Shown: in pieces, positions 1 to 10,700 of the stretch | Numbering within the stretch: the first letter of the stretch is position 1 | Layout of the letters: each line of letters opens with the position of its first letter | Assembly: GCA_037447655.1 (NCBI GenBank) | Contig: JBBHKE010001815.1 | Location: 1 to 50,337, forward strand | Length of the DNA: 50,337 nt | Direction of reading: 5' to 3' | From: Zygnema cylindricum | Taxonomy: Eukaryota; Streptophyta; Zygnematophyceae; Zygnematales; Zygnemataceae | Notes under the pieces: generated by a model | Database searches by the model: none | The model's input: only the letters and a program-made list of their open reading frames with translations | What the model was told of the DNA's origin: nothing | Program-made: the position numbers and the translations under genes

Positions 1-180
1 GAAGAGGGAGAGCGAAGGGGAGAGGGAGGGAGAGAGGGAGAGAGAGAGGGAGGAGGGAGAGCGAAGGGGAGAGGGAGGGAGAGAGGGAGAGAGAGAGGGA
101 GGAGGGAGAGCGAAGGGGAGAGGGAGATATGGAGAGAGAGATAGAGAGAGAGGGGGGTGAGAGAGAGGGGTGAAAAGAAA
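1..180. repeat. GA-rich microsatellite/minisatellite
   Basis: Purine-rich tract built from GAGAGGG, GAGGGAGAGCGAAGGG and GAGAGA units. A roughly 60-bp higher-order unit is repeated: the segment with GAGCGAAGGGGAGAGGGAGG recurs three times. On the minus strand this is a pyrimidine tract and probably lies inside an intron of the glycosyltransferase whose first exon is at 589-972. Confidence 0.9.
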
Positions 181-349
181 GCATATTTATATCGACAATA
201 ATTGAAATGAATACAGTAATGCGTAAAAGAAACTCAATGAATGAATTGGAACAAGGAAGAAAAAAACAAAAAGTCCAAATGTGAAGAGAAAAGCCTCTCC
301 CTCCTTAATGTTTGTGTCAAAGTTTTGTCCTTTCTCGTTAAAAAGACCG

Positions 350-588
350 AAGGAACAGCTGTAAGATGGAAATGTGCCTCTCCCGCCTTTTCCTCTCTTC
401 CTCTCCTTCCCTTCCTTCCTCCTTGCAGCTCTCAATCCTGGCTGTCATTTTCTGATCATTCCCCCTCCCCCTTCTGCTTCCCCCGTCTCCTTCCCTTCTC
501 TCTCCCTCTCCTTCCCCCGCCCCTCCCTCTCCCTCTTCCCCTCACTGCTCTCCCTCTTCCCTCGCTCTCCCTCTCCCCCCCCCCCTAC
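350..588. repeat. CT-rich tract (GA-rich in the minus-strand gene's intron 1)
   Basis: Polypyrimidine tract of CCCTCTCC, CTTCCC and CTCTC units. It adjoins the splice donor of the glycosyltransferase exon and is therefore purine-rich in that transcript. Reading frames through it on either strand are low-complexity and not credible genes. Confidence 0.85.
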
Positions 589-972
589 CTTGAGCCACTT
601 CTCCCACAGCCGGTCGTGCGGCATTGGTCCACGTGTTAAGAACATGAGCGCCACCTTCCTCTTCCTCCTCCGCCTCCCTTTTCCCTCTCTCTCCTCCCTC
701 CTCCTCTCCTCCTCTGCTTTTGTCACACGTGTGAGAAGAGCCTCGTCCACTTCATCCGGCCATCCGTCCTTAGTGCTACGTGGCAGGCTCTCATTGGAGG
801 AGACCAGCATTCTTCGTCCGCCCAAGATCGGGGAATTTTGGATCTTTTGGAACGCTTGGAAGCCGGGCAGGTGATCGAAAACTTTCCAGGCTGCCCCGAA
901 GATCGGGCAGGTGGAAAGGAAAAGGAGAGCGAATAGGGAAGCGGCTCGTGGAAGAGTTTTGTGAGGAGACAT
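589..972 (-). CDS. GT14/DUF266-like glycosyltransferase, first coding exon (partial gene)
   Basis: Minus-strand exon of 128 codons from ATG (972) to a donor GTAGGG just after the AAG ending at 589, phase 0. Residues about 10-30 are hydrophobic and would serve as a type II signal anchor, followed by a lumenal stem with a very basic run (about residues 90-106). It ends in MFLTRGPMPHDRLWEKW (residues 110-126), which I recognise as the start of the core-2/I-branching beta-1,6-N-acetylglucosaminyltransferase-like (GT14, DUF266) domain of plants. These are Golgi type II membrane proteins. The donor is followed at once by a G-run and GA-rich intron. No further GT14 exon is visible between 1 and 588, so the rest lies beyond the left edge. 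The family call rests on one motif plus the anchor; the substrate is unknown. Confidence 0.7.
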
Positions 973-1490
973 GATTGTTTCGTGCAGGTATTTAAAAAAA
1001 AAAACAAAAAAAAAATGGGTGTTGAAATTTAAAAGAAAAATGGGTGCTTAAATTGAAAAAAAAAATGAGCAGGTTTTTGTACAAAGCTTTGATCAAATGG
1101 AGGTAAAATAAATGTAGTAGGAGAGGGAAATGTGGATCAATGATAAACCGAAATGTGATCCTTTAATTTTGGAAAAAAATGTCGAAAGACACCGAAGGCG
1201 ATGAGAAAAAATGGAGAAAAATTGCAAGTTTTATGAGATTACAGTAAAGAAAAGGAGATCATTTGAAATGATTGATGAATTGACGCGGGCTCATCTTCCT
1301 TTTCAATACTGCACTTTTTCACACTTCTTGTTTATTGTCATTCCTTCAGCCAATCATTTGCTGACTTTCATTAACCTCAGTTACTCTAGCTTCCTATTCC
1401 TTCCTATTCCTCTAGCTTTTATTCCTCAACGCTACATCCTTACAAATTTACACAAAAGTACACAAAAGTACAGAGGCAGGCGAACCTCCA
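973..1490. other. Upstream region of the minus-strand glycosyltransferase, no gene seen
   Basis: A/T-rich DNA with two imperfect A-runs followed by ATGGGTG (1014 and 1040 regions). It probably holds the promoter and 5' UTR of the minus-strand gene starting at 972. No TATA-like element can be assigned with confidence. Confidence 0.5.
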
Positions 1491-1617
1491 TCACCCAAAA
1501 GTGCGTGGCGAGTGGCGTTGTTTACTGTAGGCGTTACGATTCCGTACCATTTCGTACTATTGCTTTTTACCTCACACGTCGTATACGACATGTATATACG
1601 ACAAGGTACGACGTGTA

Positions 1618-1835
1618 TAAAAGCCCATAACACAACTCATCCTACGCTGTGTCAGTTCGCTGAAAATTTCGTCCAGCGGCGTGCGTTTGCTATGATCATA
1701 CGTCATATTCGTACGTTCGTACAAAAGTGTGCACAAACGCACACACATACAGTATGCCTACTCTGCGCTAGTTTTGTGCCAAGTTTTGTGCGCCTACCAA
1801 AGGCCTACCATAAAAACGCCTACTTTTTAACTATG
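1618..1835 (+). mobile_element. Fragment related to the hAT-like MITE family (3' end)
   Basis: It contains AAGCCCATAACACAACT (about 1620) and ends with CGCCTACTTTTTAACTATG (1817-1835), matching the 3' half and terminal repeat of the complete copies at 5713-6019 and 49434-49890. The matching 5' terminal repeat and target duplication are not recognisable, so this copy is broken or strongly diverged. Confidence 0.55.
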
Positions 1836-2600
1836 GTACAAACACAAGTATTTTTAAACTACCGCAACTGACAAACGCTCGAATACTTTACGTATATTCG
1901 TGCACCTAAAATGTCTTTATAGGAAATTTCGTCGGAACAACGTTTTGAAGAAAAAGCCCAAAGTATAAGCACACCGTGGATCGTTATTAGTGTGGGGAAA
2001 TTGTTATTGTAAGGATAAAAATAGAATTATCAATGCTATTTTGGGTTCATTGACCTAACCATAACAAAATGTTAACGCTAACTAATACACAACATTGCAT
2101 TGCTATTAGTACTAATATTTTTTTCGCCACTAGATATCCTATCTCCGTACATTTGTGCGACTCAATTTGAGACCGCCAATTGATCTTCAAACTTATGTTT
2201 AAAACACATGCGCGATGTGTTTTAAAACTAGGTATTTTCGATAAACAAATAGGAACATAAATTCGGCAATGCCTTAATTTTCGAAAATTTTCATACGATT
2301 TCCAAGGACAAAAAAGTACAGAATTCGCCCGTCTGCGTTCAATACGACGAAAAAAAGTATACAATTCGTTTGGTTTTGCCCGTTTTCGTTCAGTACGGAT
2401 TTTTTTTTTGCAGGAGTCTCAAAATTACAATGCCATTTCACGTCGACCGGACAGGAGACGTGAAGGCAAAGCACATCTTCTTTAACCGTAAAACTGTACA
2501 TGCTGGAATGCGGTACGTCTACGATGTCACGGTAAGAAATGCGATGTCACAAGCAATTCCAAAAAATAACGTGCGACAACACAGATTGTAGACGTTGACA
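1836..2600. other. Gene-free repeat-derived DNA
   Basis: No credible coding region, splice structure or RNA gene was seen. The DNA is rich in GTACG and CGTC words like the neighbouring repeat region and probably consists of decayed transposon sequence. Confidence 0.4.
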
Positions 2601-3010
2601 AGCGTCACAGGTACTGTCGACGTCTACAATCGTCACAAACGTAAGTTACGATTTCGTTCTTATGTACGAGGACATTTGAAAACCGGGTCCGGCGGATCCG
2701 TGCTAAAATACATAGTAAGTTCGCTAAGTTACAACTACATGGGGACATACTATTTGTCGACGCATTGTCAAATACTACCTCATTTTTTTAGGGTTCTTGT
2801 TTTTAGGCGTGACGAATGAGCACTATCTGAAATAGTGCGACGAAAGGGCGCCAACAAAAATAGCGTGACAAAAGTGCGTTACAAGATTTCGTTTGTATTT
2901 TCTGTTGGATTTTTGAATGCGTATATCGTGTAAGGATATTTTTTGATTTTTGTTGGTTGCCATCTTGACACGTATGCTCATTATCCAACGTGTCGCAACT
3001 ATATTTAGTT

Positions 3011-3052
3011 TGTAATTGTTGATGTACCTCAAGAGGTACATCACCAATTACA
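3011..3052. repeat. Near-perfect 20-bp-arm hairpin in tandem copy 1
   Basis: TGTAATTGTTGATGTACCTC is followed after AA by its near-exact reverse complement; 19 of 20 positions pair, with one mismatch. The same place in copies 2 (4233-4276) and 3 (about 5259-5298) also holds an inverted repeat of different sequence. Confidence 0.85.
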
Positions 3053-3375
3053 AAAACTTTCGAAGCGAATGCTTCGCGAAAATATATCCAACGGTGATTG
3101 TTAACTCCCAAAACCTTTGGAGAATATTAGCAAGATCCTTTGTAATGTTGTTTTCCACATAAAAACAGAACAAGAGGTACATCATAGTACGGAGAGGTCC
3201 ATTTTTTTGTAAACAACCTCACTTTTCGTCTAATGGAACTTCACCCTTAACCCCCGACGACGTAACAATTTATTTTTCACAATCGGACTTCAGAGCGTAA
3301 AGAGACGTTCCCCAATGTTATTGCAATTTAGCGTCAAACATTTGTCGTTTATCTAAGATTCTTCGTACAGGTATT

Positions 3376-3715
3376 TTAAGGTAATTGATCATGGCAATGA
3401 CTATTTTGGTTGTGCACAGTCACTTACGTCACTTTGTCAAAGATTATACGTTTAATGTACACAATTGTACAAGTGTAGAATTGTACCACTGAGTTTAAAT
3501 TTGACGATCAATTAGTTGAACAACTTTACCTTTCAAAATACTGTCAGAACTGGATAAAACTTTGTCACGATTGCGAACGTAGATCGTCATAATAAAATCG
3601 ACATTTTACATGGTCGACCAAGGTTTACGGTAACAAAATCGCGACAACCACTTGTAAATAAAAGTTTTGCGCTTAGTAACTTTATGCCTTTACGTAAGCT
3701 CCGCAATGAGAACAG
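3376..3715. repeat. Left arm of a ~340-bp inverted repeat
   Basis: The reverse complement of this segment matches 5507-6153 once the MITE at 5713-6019 is removed. Shared blocks include GTTACCGTAAACCTTGG, GATTTTATTATGACG, CAAAGTGACGTAAGTGA and GTCATTGCCATGATCAATT. The inner boundary is near a block reading TTGCGGAGCTTACGTAAAG on the minus strand. Confidence 0.75.
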
Positions 3716-5506
3716 GTGTTTGCTTTTAACTTAGGGTGCGATCCATTAATCGTTTTTGTAATCGTGCGGCCAACTCTACGCGTCAAGTTGATTGAGTCGA
3801 TGTTCCATCATGGAGAGCCTGTAAGCCACGTGTTATATATTGAGTGGCACCACGTAAAATACAACCCGATATTGAATATCCTTCAAAATTTTCAAACCGA
3901 TAAATTTTACTTCAAATCTTCACTTGTGTACCATGCAGTTGAGTACCACGTCATAACACGACAGAACTTTTGTTTTTCAAACGCCAATCTTCTACGCCAG
4001 CTCATTTTTTAGGGTTCCTGTTTTTGAACATGACCAAAATCCTTTGCTAAAAATAGAGTGACGAAAAACAGTTTCCAAAAATAGTGCGACGAATGACCGT
4101 TTCGAGATTATTTTTTCTGATTTCAGTTGTATTTTCAAAAGTACATACCATGTGTAAATCTTATGATTGTTTCATGGTTGTCTATCGTGACACGTAGCTT
4201 AGTCAACCAAAGCTTCGTGATTCATTTTTTTATGTAGCTGACAACCCACCTCTTACATCAACGACGTTGTCAGCTACAGAGAAAAATGAAGCGAACGCCT
4301 CACGAATGAATATCCGATGGTCAGTGTTACCTCCTAGACCTTCGTAAAGTTTTGACAAGATGCTCTGTAATGTTGTTTCGCTTATAAAAACAAAATAAGC
4401 TGTACAGTTTGGTACGTATATGCGCGGATTTATGTAAAATACCCAAACTTTCGACTGATGGAACTTGATACTTGGCCGCAAAATTGAAATTTATTACCAA
4501 TCGTAAATAGTGTAGCTTGATTTGGTCGTGCGCGACTGCTCGCATTTTTTTTATTGAATTCCAATTGATATTTTTATGCCGGTCCATTTTATTTTATAGT
4601 ACACATTATATTTCGATTCGTGCGATTTAATATGACGTACCAGACTTCTAATACTTTACTGTAGTTTTCAGAGGTTCCATTTCGTGTAGTTTTTCAATTT
4701 GCATCTAGTTCAACGTAATGATTCGCGATTAAATTTTTATTATCCTGCTAAGGGTCAAGTTCCATCAATCGTTTTTGTAATCGTACGACCACCTCTACGG
4801 GCTGGGTTGAATGAGTCGATGTTCCATCACGAAGAGTTTGTAAACCACATGTTTTAAATTCACTAGCACCACGTAAGCTACGATCCGATATTGAATATCC
4901 TTAAGATTTTTAGCACTGACAAAGTTTACATGAAATCTTCACTTGCGTACCATGTACGTGCGTATGAAATTATCATAAGACAGCAGGTTGTTATACTTTT
5001 TGCAGACGCCAGTGTTTTACACAAGCTCATTTTTTAGGGTTAATGTTTTCGAACATAACAAAAGTCTTTTGACTGAAATAGTGTGACAAACAAAAGGTGC
5101 TGAAAATAGAGTGACGAGGGATAGTTACGAAATTACATATTTATTTTCGGTTGTTTTTTCGAAAGCGCGTGTCATGTGCAAATTTTGTCAATTTTCGTTG
5201 GTTTCATCGTGACACGTAGCTTAATTGTCCAGCGTGTTGCGCTTTGTTTTTTTTTTGTAACTGCCAACCCACCTCCAACAGGTACATTGGCAACTACAGA
5301 GAAAAATGAAGCGAACGTCTCGTGGATGAATATCCGATGGTCAATGTTACCTGCTAGACCCTTGAAGAGTATTGGTAAGATTCTTTGTAATGTTGTTTCG
5401 CGTATAAAGACGGAAAAAACGGTACAGTTTGGTATGGATAATCGCAGATTTCTGTAAACTACCCCACTTTTCGACTGATAGAAATTGACTCTAAGTTAAA
5501 AAGCGA

Positions 5507-6153
5507 ACATGTGGTCTCACTGCGGAGCTCACTTAAAGCAAGAAAGTAAATGTGCGCAACACTTTTATTTATATGTGGTTTCCGCAAATTTGTTACCGTA
5601 AACCTTGGCCGACCGTGTGAAATGTTGATTTTATTATGACGGTCGACGTTAACAACCGTGGCAAAATTTTAACTGGTTGTAACAATGTTTTGAAAGTCAA
5701 AGCTGTTCAACTCATAGTTCAAAAGTAGTTGAAAGTAGGCCCTTACAATATGCCTATTGTATGCAAAATATACAATATGACCTTAAAGACCCATATTATA
5801 TTCGGACCTATTCGGACCAATTAAAACATTCGGACCAAAAGTTGGACCAATTAAAACATTAGGACCAAAAGAAATTATTTACACCGTCAGATTCGGACGA
5901 TCGGACGGTCGTTGATCAAAGTAGCGATCTAAGAAGATCACATGAAAAGCCCATAACACAACTTACAATAAAGGCGCCGACCAAAGGCCTACCATAAAAA
6001 AACGTACTTTTGAACTATGGTTCAACTAATTGACAATCAAAGTTAAACTCAATGGTGTTTTAATTGTACCAATATGTACTTAAAATGTACAATCTTTCAC
6101 AAAGTGACGTAAGTGAGTGTGCGCAATAGTCATTGCCATGATCAATTCCCCGT
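5507..6153. repeat. Right arm of the ~340-bp inverted repeat, interrupted by a MITE
   Basis: Reverse-complement partner of 3376-3715. The homology runs from CACTGCGGAGCTCACTTAAAG through GTTACCGTAAACCTTGG, breaks at 5713, and resumes after 6019 with CAACTAATTGACAATCAAAG. This shows that the MITE inserted into a pre-existing arm. Tandem copies 2 and 3 lie between the arms. Confidence 0.75.
5713..6019. mobile_element. hAT-like MITE, copy 1 (307 bp, 8-bp target duplication)
   Basis: Terminal inverted repeats CATAGTTCAAAAGTA at the left and TACTTTTGAACTATG at the right. Perfect 8-bp duplications GTTCAACT flank it at 5705-5712 and 6020-6027. It has no coding capacity. Inside are a hairpin-like CCGTCAGATTCGGACGATC block and GAAAAGCCCATAACACAACT, both shared with the copy at 49434-49890. 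An 8-bp duplication fits the hAT superfamily; the CATAG terminus is a family variant I do not recognise by name. Confidence 0.9.
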
Positions 6154-6159
6154 TTTAAA

Positions 6160-7640
6160 TGTCCCAATGTGATTCATAGTGCGCCAAAAAGTGCGGACTC
6201 GTTCACACGGATTTACTAAAATCGATGTGTACCTATTCCCAGAAACAAATGCGGGCGTTACGATAAAATCAAGTGAAAACTTAGCGATCGTCCATCACCC
6301 ATGCCAACTGTACAGTACAGTAGATACCTAGTCTGTACTGTAGTCGATATGGTTGGGCGACTTTCTATCTTTTTTTTTTTTTTAACATGCAATATAGGTT
6401 GCAACCTTTATATATTCGAACACCGGAAAAATATCGCTGCGTCGTTTCCTCACGCCGTATCACGTGCGTCACATTCATTGCATGTTCGTTTGAACAGGTC
6501 CGTGTTAAGGCCATACGCCCATTCGCAAAGTGGTCACCGACAAAGTGCGTCCGTCAACTTACTGTAACGCTCTTCACGACTATTCGTCGGTCATGTCAAA
6601 GGTACGGAATGGGAAAATGAATCTGTTTGCTGATTCGATTCCCCGCCATATATAATGGCGCACATGTCCAATCAGTAAGCAGTGGCCGCGCGTAGAGTCT
6701 CACGACGTACAACGCGAACGGTAAATGTGGAAATGGCCCAGAGTAGTTATAGTAAAAAAACTTCAAAACTTTATTTAAAAAAGTGCGATGGAAAAAACCA
6801 TCAAGTTATAGTCCTCGATTTCTGTCACGACCGATTTCCTGTGACCTATACAAATTCGGTATGACGTTCGTATTGAATGACGTAAAAATTGCGTGTGCGA
6901 TTATCAATTCCCTACCTACCGTGTAACGAGGTAAACGATTTGCCTTCCCAGCCAAGCCCAGATGCAATGGGTGTTTTGGGACCACTTCCCGTCATTTCGC
7001 ACATGGAATGGCCCGAAGATGACCGCATTGTTGGCTCTCCCTGCCAAAATCAGATTGTTTGTACGGGGTCTTGGGTCCATCTGCATCATCCAATATTCCT
7101 GTGTGCACGAGCACGTGGTTTTCGTCCAATTCTACGGGAGGATACAAAGATCAGCAATTAACATCTCGCATATGTTAAGACACTTGTACGGTCACAGGTT
7201 TGAATCATTTCCAAACGTACAGTAAATTGTGGAAAAAAGTACTGTCATAAGTTAAAAAAGTACATAAAATTACTGGTATTATTGAAAATATTGTACAAGA
7301 GGTACGATAACGACGGTACTTCGAAGTGACTGTGGGTGCCATACGAAATGTTTTTCTGCTGCCCGTTTTTTTCCTGGGCAGTAGAAAAAATATGAAAATG
7401 TGAAATGCACGAAACCTTGTCTGTACTGTAGTTTCTGGATCATTGGTGACGTGACAGTGTAACTCAGCAAGAAACTAATTCATATCTTATTGTTTTCTGT
7501 CCTTCTAAGAAAGGCTCGAGAAACGCATTCTGAATTACGACAAAGGTTTTCTCCTTTTCAATTTAGTACTGCACCTCCAATTCTTTTTTCTGGTCGGAGC
7601 TCGGAAACAATCTTTCACAAATTTCATTCCCTTTGCAAAT
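6160..7640. other. Gene-free DNA upstream of the APX gene
   Basis: Several short open frames occur (for example around 6301-6567, 6682-6864 and 6889-7161), but none has recognisable domains or plausible splice junctions. The last few hundred bases presumably include the APX promoter. No TATA box could be assigned. Confidence 0.4.
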
Positions 7641-7643
7641 TCT

Positions 7644-7770
7644 CACAGAGAGAGAGGCATAGCGAGAGAGAAAAGCGTAGAGAGAGACGCGTAGAGAGAG
7701 AGAGAGAGGCATTTACAGAGTGAGAGGGAGAGAGAGAGAGAGCGAGAGAGAGAGAGAGAGAGAGAGAGAT
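7644..7770 (+). promoter_or_regulatory. (GA)n tract immediately upstream of the APX start
   Basis: GAGAGA repeats interrupted by GCATAGC, GCGTAG and CATTTACAGAGT, ending 7 bases before the ATG at 7777. It lies on the sense strand, probably in the 5' UTR or core promoter. GA repeats at this place are binding sites for plant BBR/BPC GAGA-binding factors; a role here is inferred, not shown. Confidence 0.6.
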
Positions 7771-7776
7771 TGCAAG

Positions 7777-10700
7777 ATGGCAGGAAGAATGGAAGCTCCC
7801 GTCGTGGATGCCTTGTATAAGAAAGCAGTGGAAGGAGCTCGCCGGGAGCTCCGGTCGCTGATTGCAGAGAAAAACTGCGCACCAATCATGTTGCGTTTGG
7901 CGTAAGTTTTTTTTGGAAAACGTTATTTAACTCTTGAAGTCAACGATTGACGCCCCCCCCCCTTTTTTTTTTCTATTTCTTTGGTGGATTTTTAATTTTG
8001 ACTGGTTGTAATTTGCAAGTTTGACTTGCATGTTTTGAGTTTCCTCTATTTCACTACTGTTTATGCGTACGTTGTTGGCTGATTATTCTTTATTTTGTTC
8101 TTTTATATCTGCTTCAGAACTCCACCAGTTCTGTCTGCTTACTGGTAAAAAAATTAGTTGTCAAATTTGCTTATTTTAGATTCTTTGGTCGCCCATGTCT
8201 GCCTTGCGTCTGATTTTTGCATTTTTCTTTTTGCCTTCTTCTTTTTGCTTTTTACTTTTCGTTTTTTGCTTTTTGCTTTCTGCTTTTTTTTTATTTGCTT
8301 TTTGCGTTTTGATTGTCTTTTGCCGCATACTGACAAGGTATGGGCTATATAGCTGACTAAACCTGCCATTTCATGAACTGACAAGATTGTCATAAATGTC
8401 ATTCGGACGGATAACTAATCATGTCTGTGATATCTTTTGCCTTCTATAATTTGCTTTATGTTTGCTCAGATATTATTTGCCTTTTGTAGTTTATGCTTTT
8501 TACTTAGATCGTTTTAGGGAATTTGTACTTGATATGGGATATATTATGTACAACACTTTGGAATGTTTTGGCACATTTCAACAAACGAGTTTTTTAGTAT
8601 TTTTTAAGCCAACCGGAGTTATTTGGTTTTGTTGTTATTCCCTGGTAACTGCCTTTTTAACATTGTTGATGCGTAGTGTTTTGCAACATATTCGCATGTG
8701 TCTTGTCACAAAGTTAACAACTCAATTTCGTGTGGATGGCTAAAACCAGATTTCATGATGCTGGAACGTATGACATGAAGACGAGAACTGGAGGAGCAAA
8801 TGGATCGATTCGAAGTGAAAAAGAATACATTCATGGTGGTAATGCAGGAATGAAAATTGCGATCGATATTCTCGGTAAGAAAAGGCTGTAAATTATTCTT
8901 GTCTCATGTCATATATTCTCGTGATTTGACACTGAGAATGCAACTGCAGTGAATGTGAAAAAAAGAAAGACATTTATTTCGTTTTCCTAGTACATTTGTC
9001 TCAGTTAGTTAGCCTGAAACACCCGTGAGTCCTGACCCTTGCACGTAAGTTTTTTCATCTAAAATTAATTTGGACAAGTTGTGAGGATTGTTTATAAAAT
9101 AGTCATAAATAAGTTACTCATCCAGACAATTGTGTATAGAGCATACTGCCCATCCTATGAGTGTTAATAGCACTAATTTGGTCACGGCCTTTTTTGACCG
9201 AAAATTACATAGTGGTAATAACACTCTCGAGTCGCCACGTCTAAATTAGTATTATACATTCTTATTTTGCGTTTACACTAACCATTCCTTCACACTAATA
9301 GTGATGAGCAGTGTAGCACATTGAAGTGCCAAAATTTTTGGTCACTATTTTGTTTGTGCCCCTCTTCGAATAAACAAAAACTGTTTTTATCGTTTTTGAA
9401 CACTAGCTACAATTCATCCTCCCCCTGTAATTAGCTAGGACCATACTGATTTTTTAAGTTTCCGATTCAGGTGAATGTGGTTCACGGGTTAAAAAAACTT
9501 CCAGAAAAACATTAAATTTAGTATGTGGATTTCAATTCAAGGCATCCACATAGTCCCTGTTTCGCATGCATGAATTGACATAACCACACTATTTTTCAAT
9601 CACTGTTGTTCCATCCCAAGCTAACAATATTTAGCAGTTTAAAGCTAGGTGTGGATCATTGGTTGAATATTTTTTTTTTCATCACTAGGTCAGTACGTTT
9701 AACCCATTTTTCTTGGACATATATGTTTAACCCATTTTTCTTGGATATGATTCTTCAACAGCAAATGATTTGTTGTGTATTGTCTATTTTGAATCAATCA
9801 TTGTTTTGACTTTTTGGTTCAACATTTTGTTTTGCAGAGCCTGTGAAAGCAAAGTATCCAAAAGTGACTTATGCCGATCTTTACCAGGTGACTGCTCCAG
9901 GCCCAATGCTCGCGATCAATTTTCTTAAAAACCCCTTCTGATCCCTTTTTTGATCCCTTTTTTGTTTTCCTTAATATTGCTTCTGATGTATTTCTGGATA
10001 CATGGAGATAATTGCAATTGGAATGTGATCCCATTGTCCACCATCACTGGTCTGGTTCACATTTGTGCCACATAAATTATGCCATTTTTTTTGCTCGTTT
10101 TTTCTAACATTTTTTTTAGTTTCCAAATTAGTAGGCAGATGTGCTCAGGTGTCTTTACATGTATCTGGGTGGAATTTTATTGTCAGTATGTTTCACACAT
10201 TCTATCATAGTTAGCTTTAATTACCGTGGACAGCAAAAATTTCTTGTGAATGTCTCATTTTGCATTCATTTTGTTTTAGTCTATGGTCCAAGGTGAACAA
10301 GAAGCAACTTCTCTGTTTTATTCTATTTTATGGGGGTGCCTCTATGCATAATATATAGTCTAATGGACTGTATTGAAGTAAGCATTGATAGGTTGTCAAT
10401 GAATAACAAAAAGCCAGAGTTGTGAGTTCTCGTTTGACTTCGTTTGACTTTGCTGAATGATCCTGGTAGGTCATTCTGGACGTTGATTTTATTTCTTAAT
10501 TGTTATGGTGACGATATTTGGATCGTATCTTTGTTTTTGGCAGCTAGCTGGAGTTGTGGCAGTGGAGGTAACAGGTGGACCAATCGTTGACTTTATACCA
10601 GGACGGAAGGTACCACCTCTCTCCCTTTCTCCCTCTCTCCCTCCCTCTCTCCCTCTCTCCCTTTCTCCCCCTTTCCTTCTCTCCCCCTCTCCCTCTGGAG

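Larger units (their letters stand above)
2779..5490. repeat. Three diverged copies of a ~1.0-1.2 kb tandem repeat
   Basis: The motif CTCATTTTTTAGGGTT recurs at about 2779, 4001 and 5026. Each time it is followed by runs such as AATAGTGCGACGA, a GTGACACGT block, a hairpin, GAAGCGAA, ATATCC(A/G)A(T/C)GG, TGTAATGTTGTTT and CACTTTTCG. Copies 2 (about 3728-4475) and 3 (about 4746-5490) also share a ~270-bp left part containing TCGTTTTTGTAATCGT, GAGTCGATGTTCCATCA and CGATATTGAATATCCTT. Copy 1 lacks most of that part. Identity is clearly below 80 percent, so the array is old. No coding frame is conserved across copies. Confidence 0.8.

Noticed and set aside
6682-7161. Two short plus-strand frames that might be exons upstream of APX
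   Set aside because: No domain, no supported splice sites, and repeat-like base composition.
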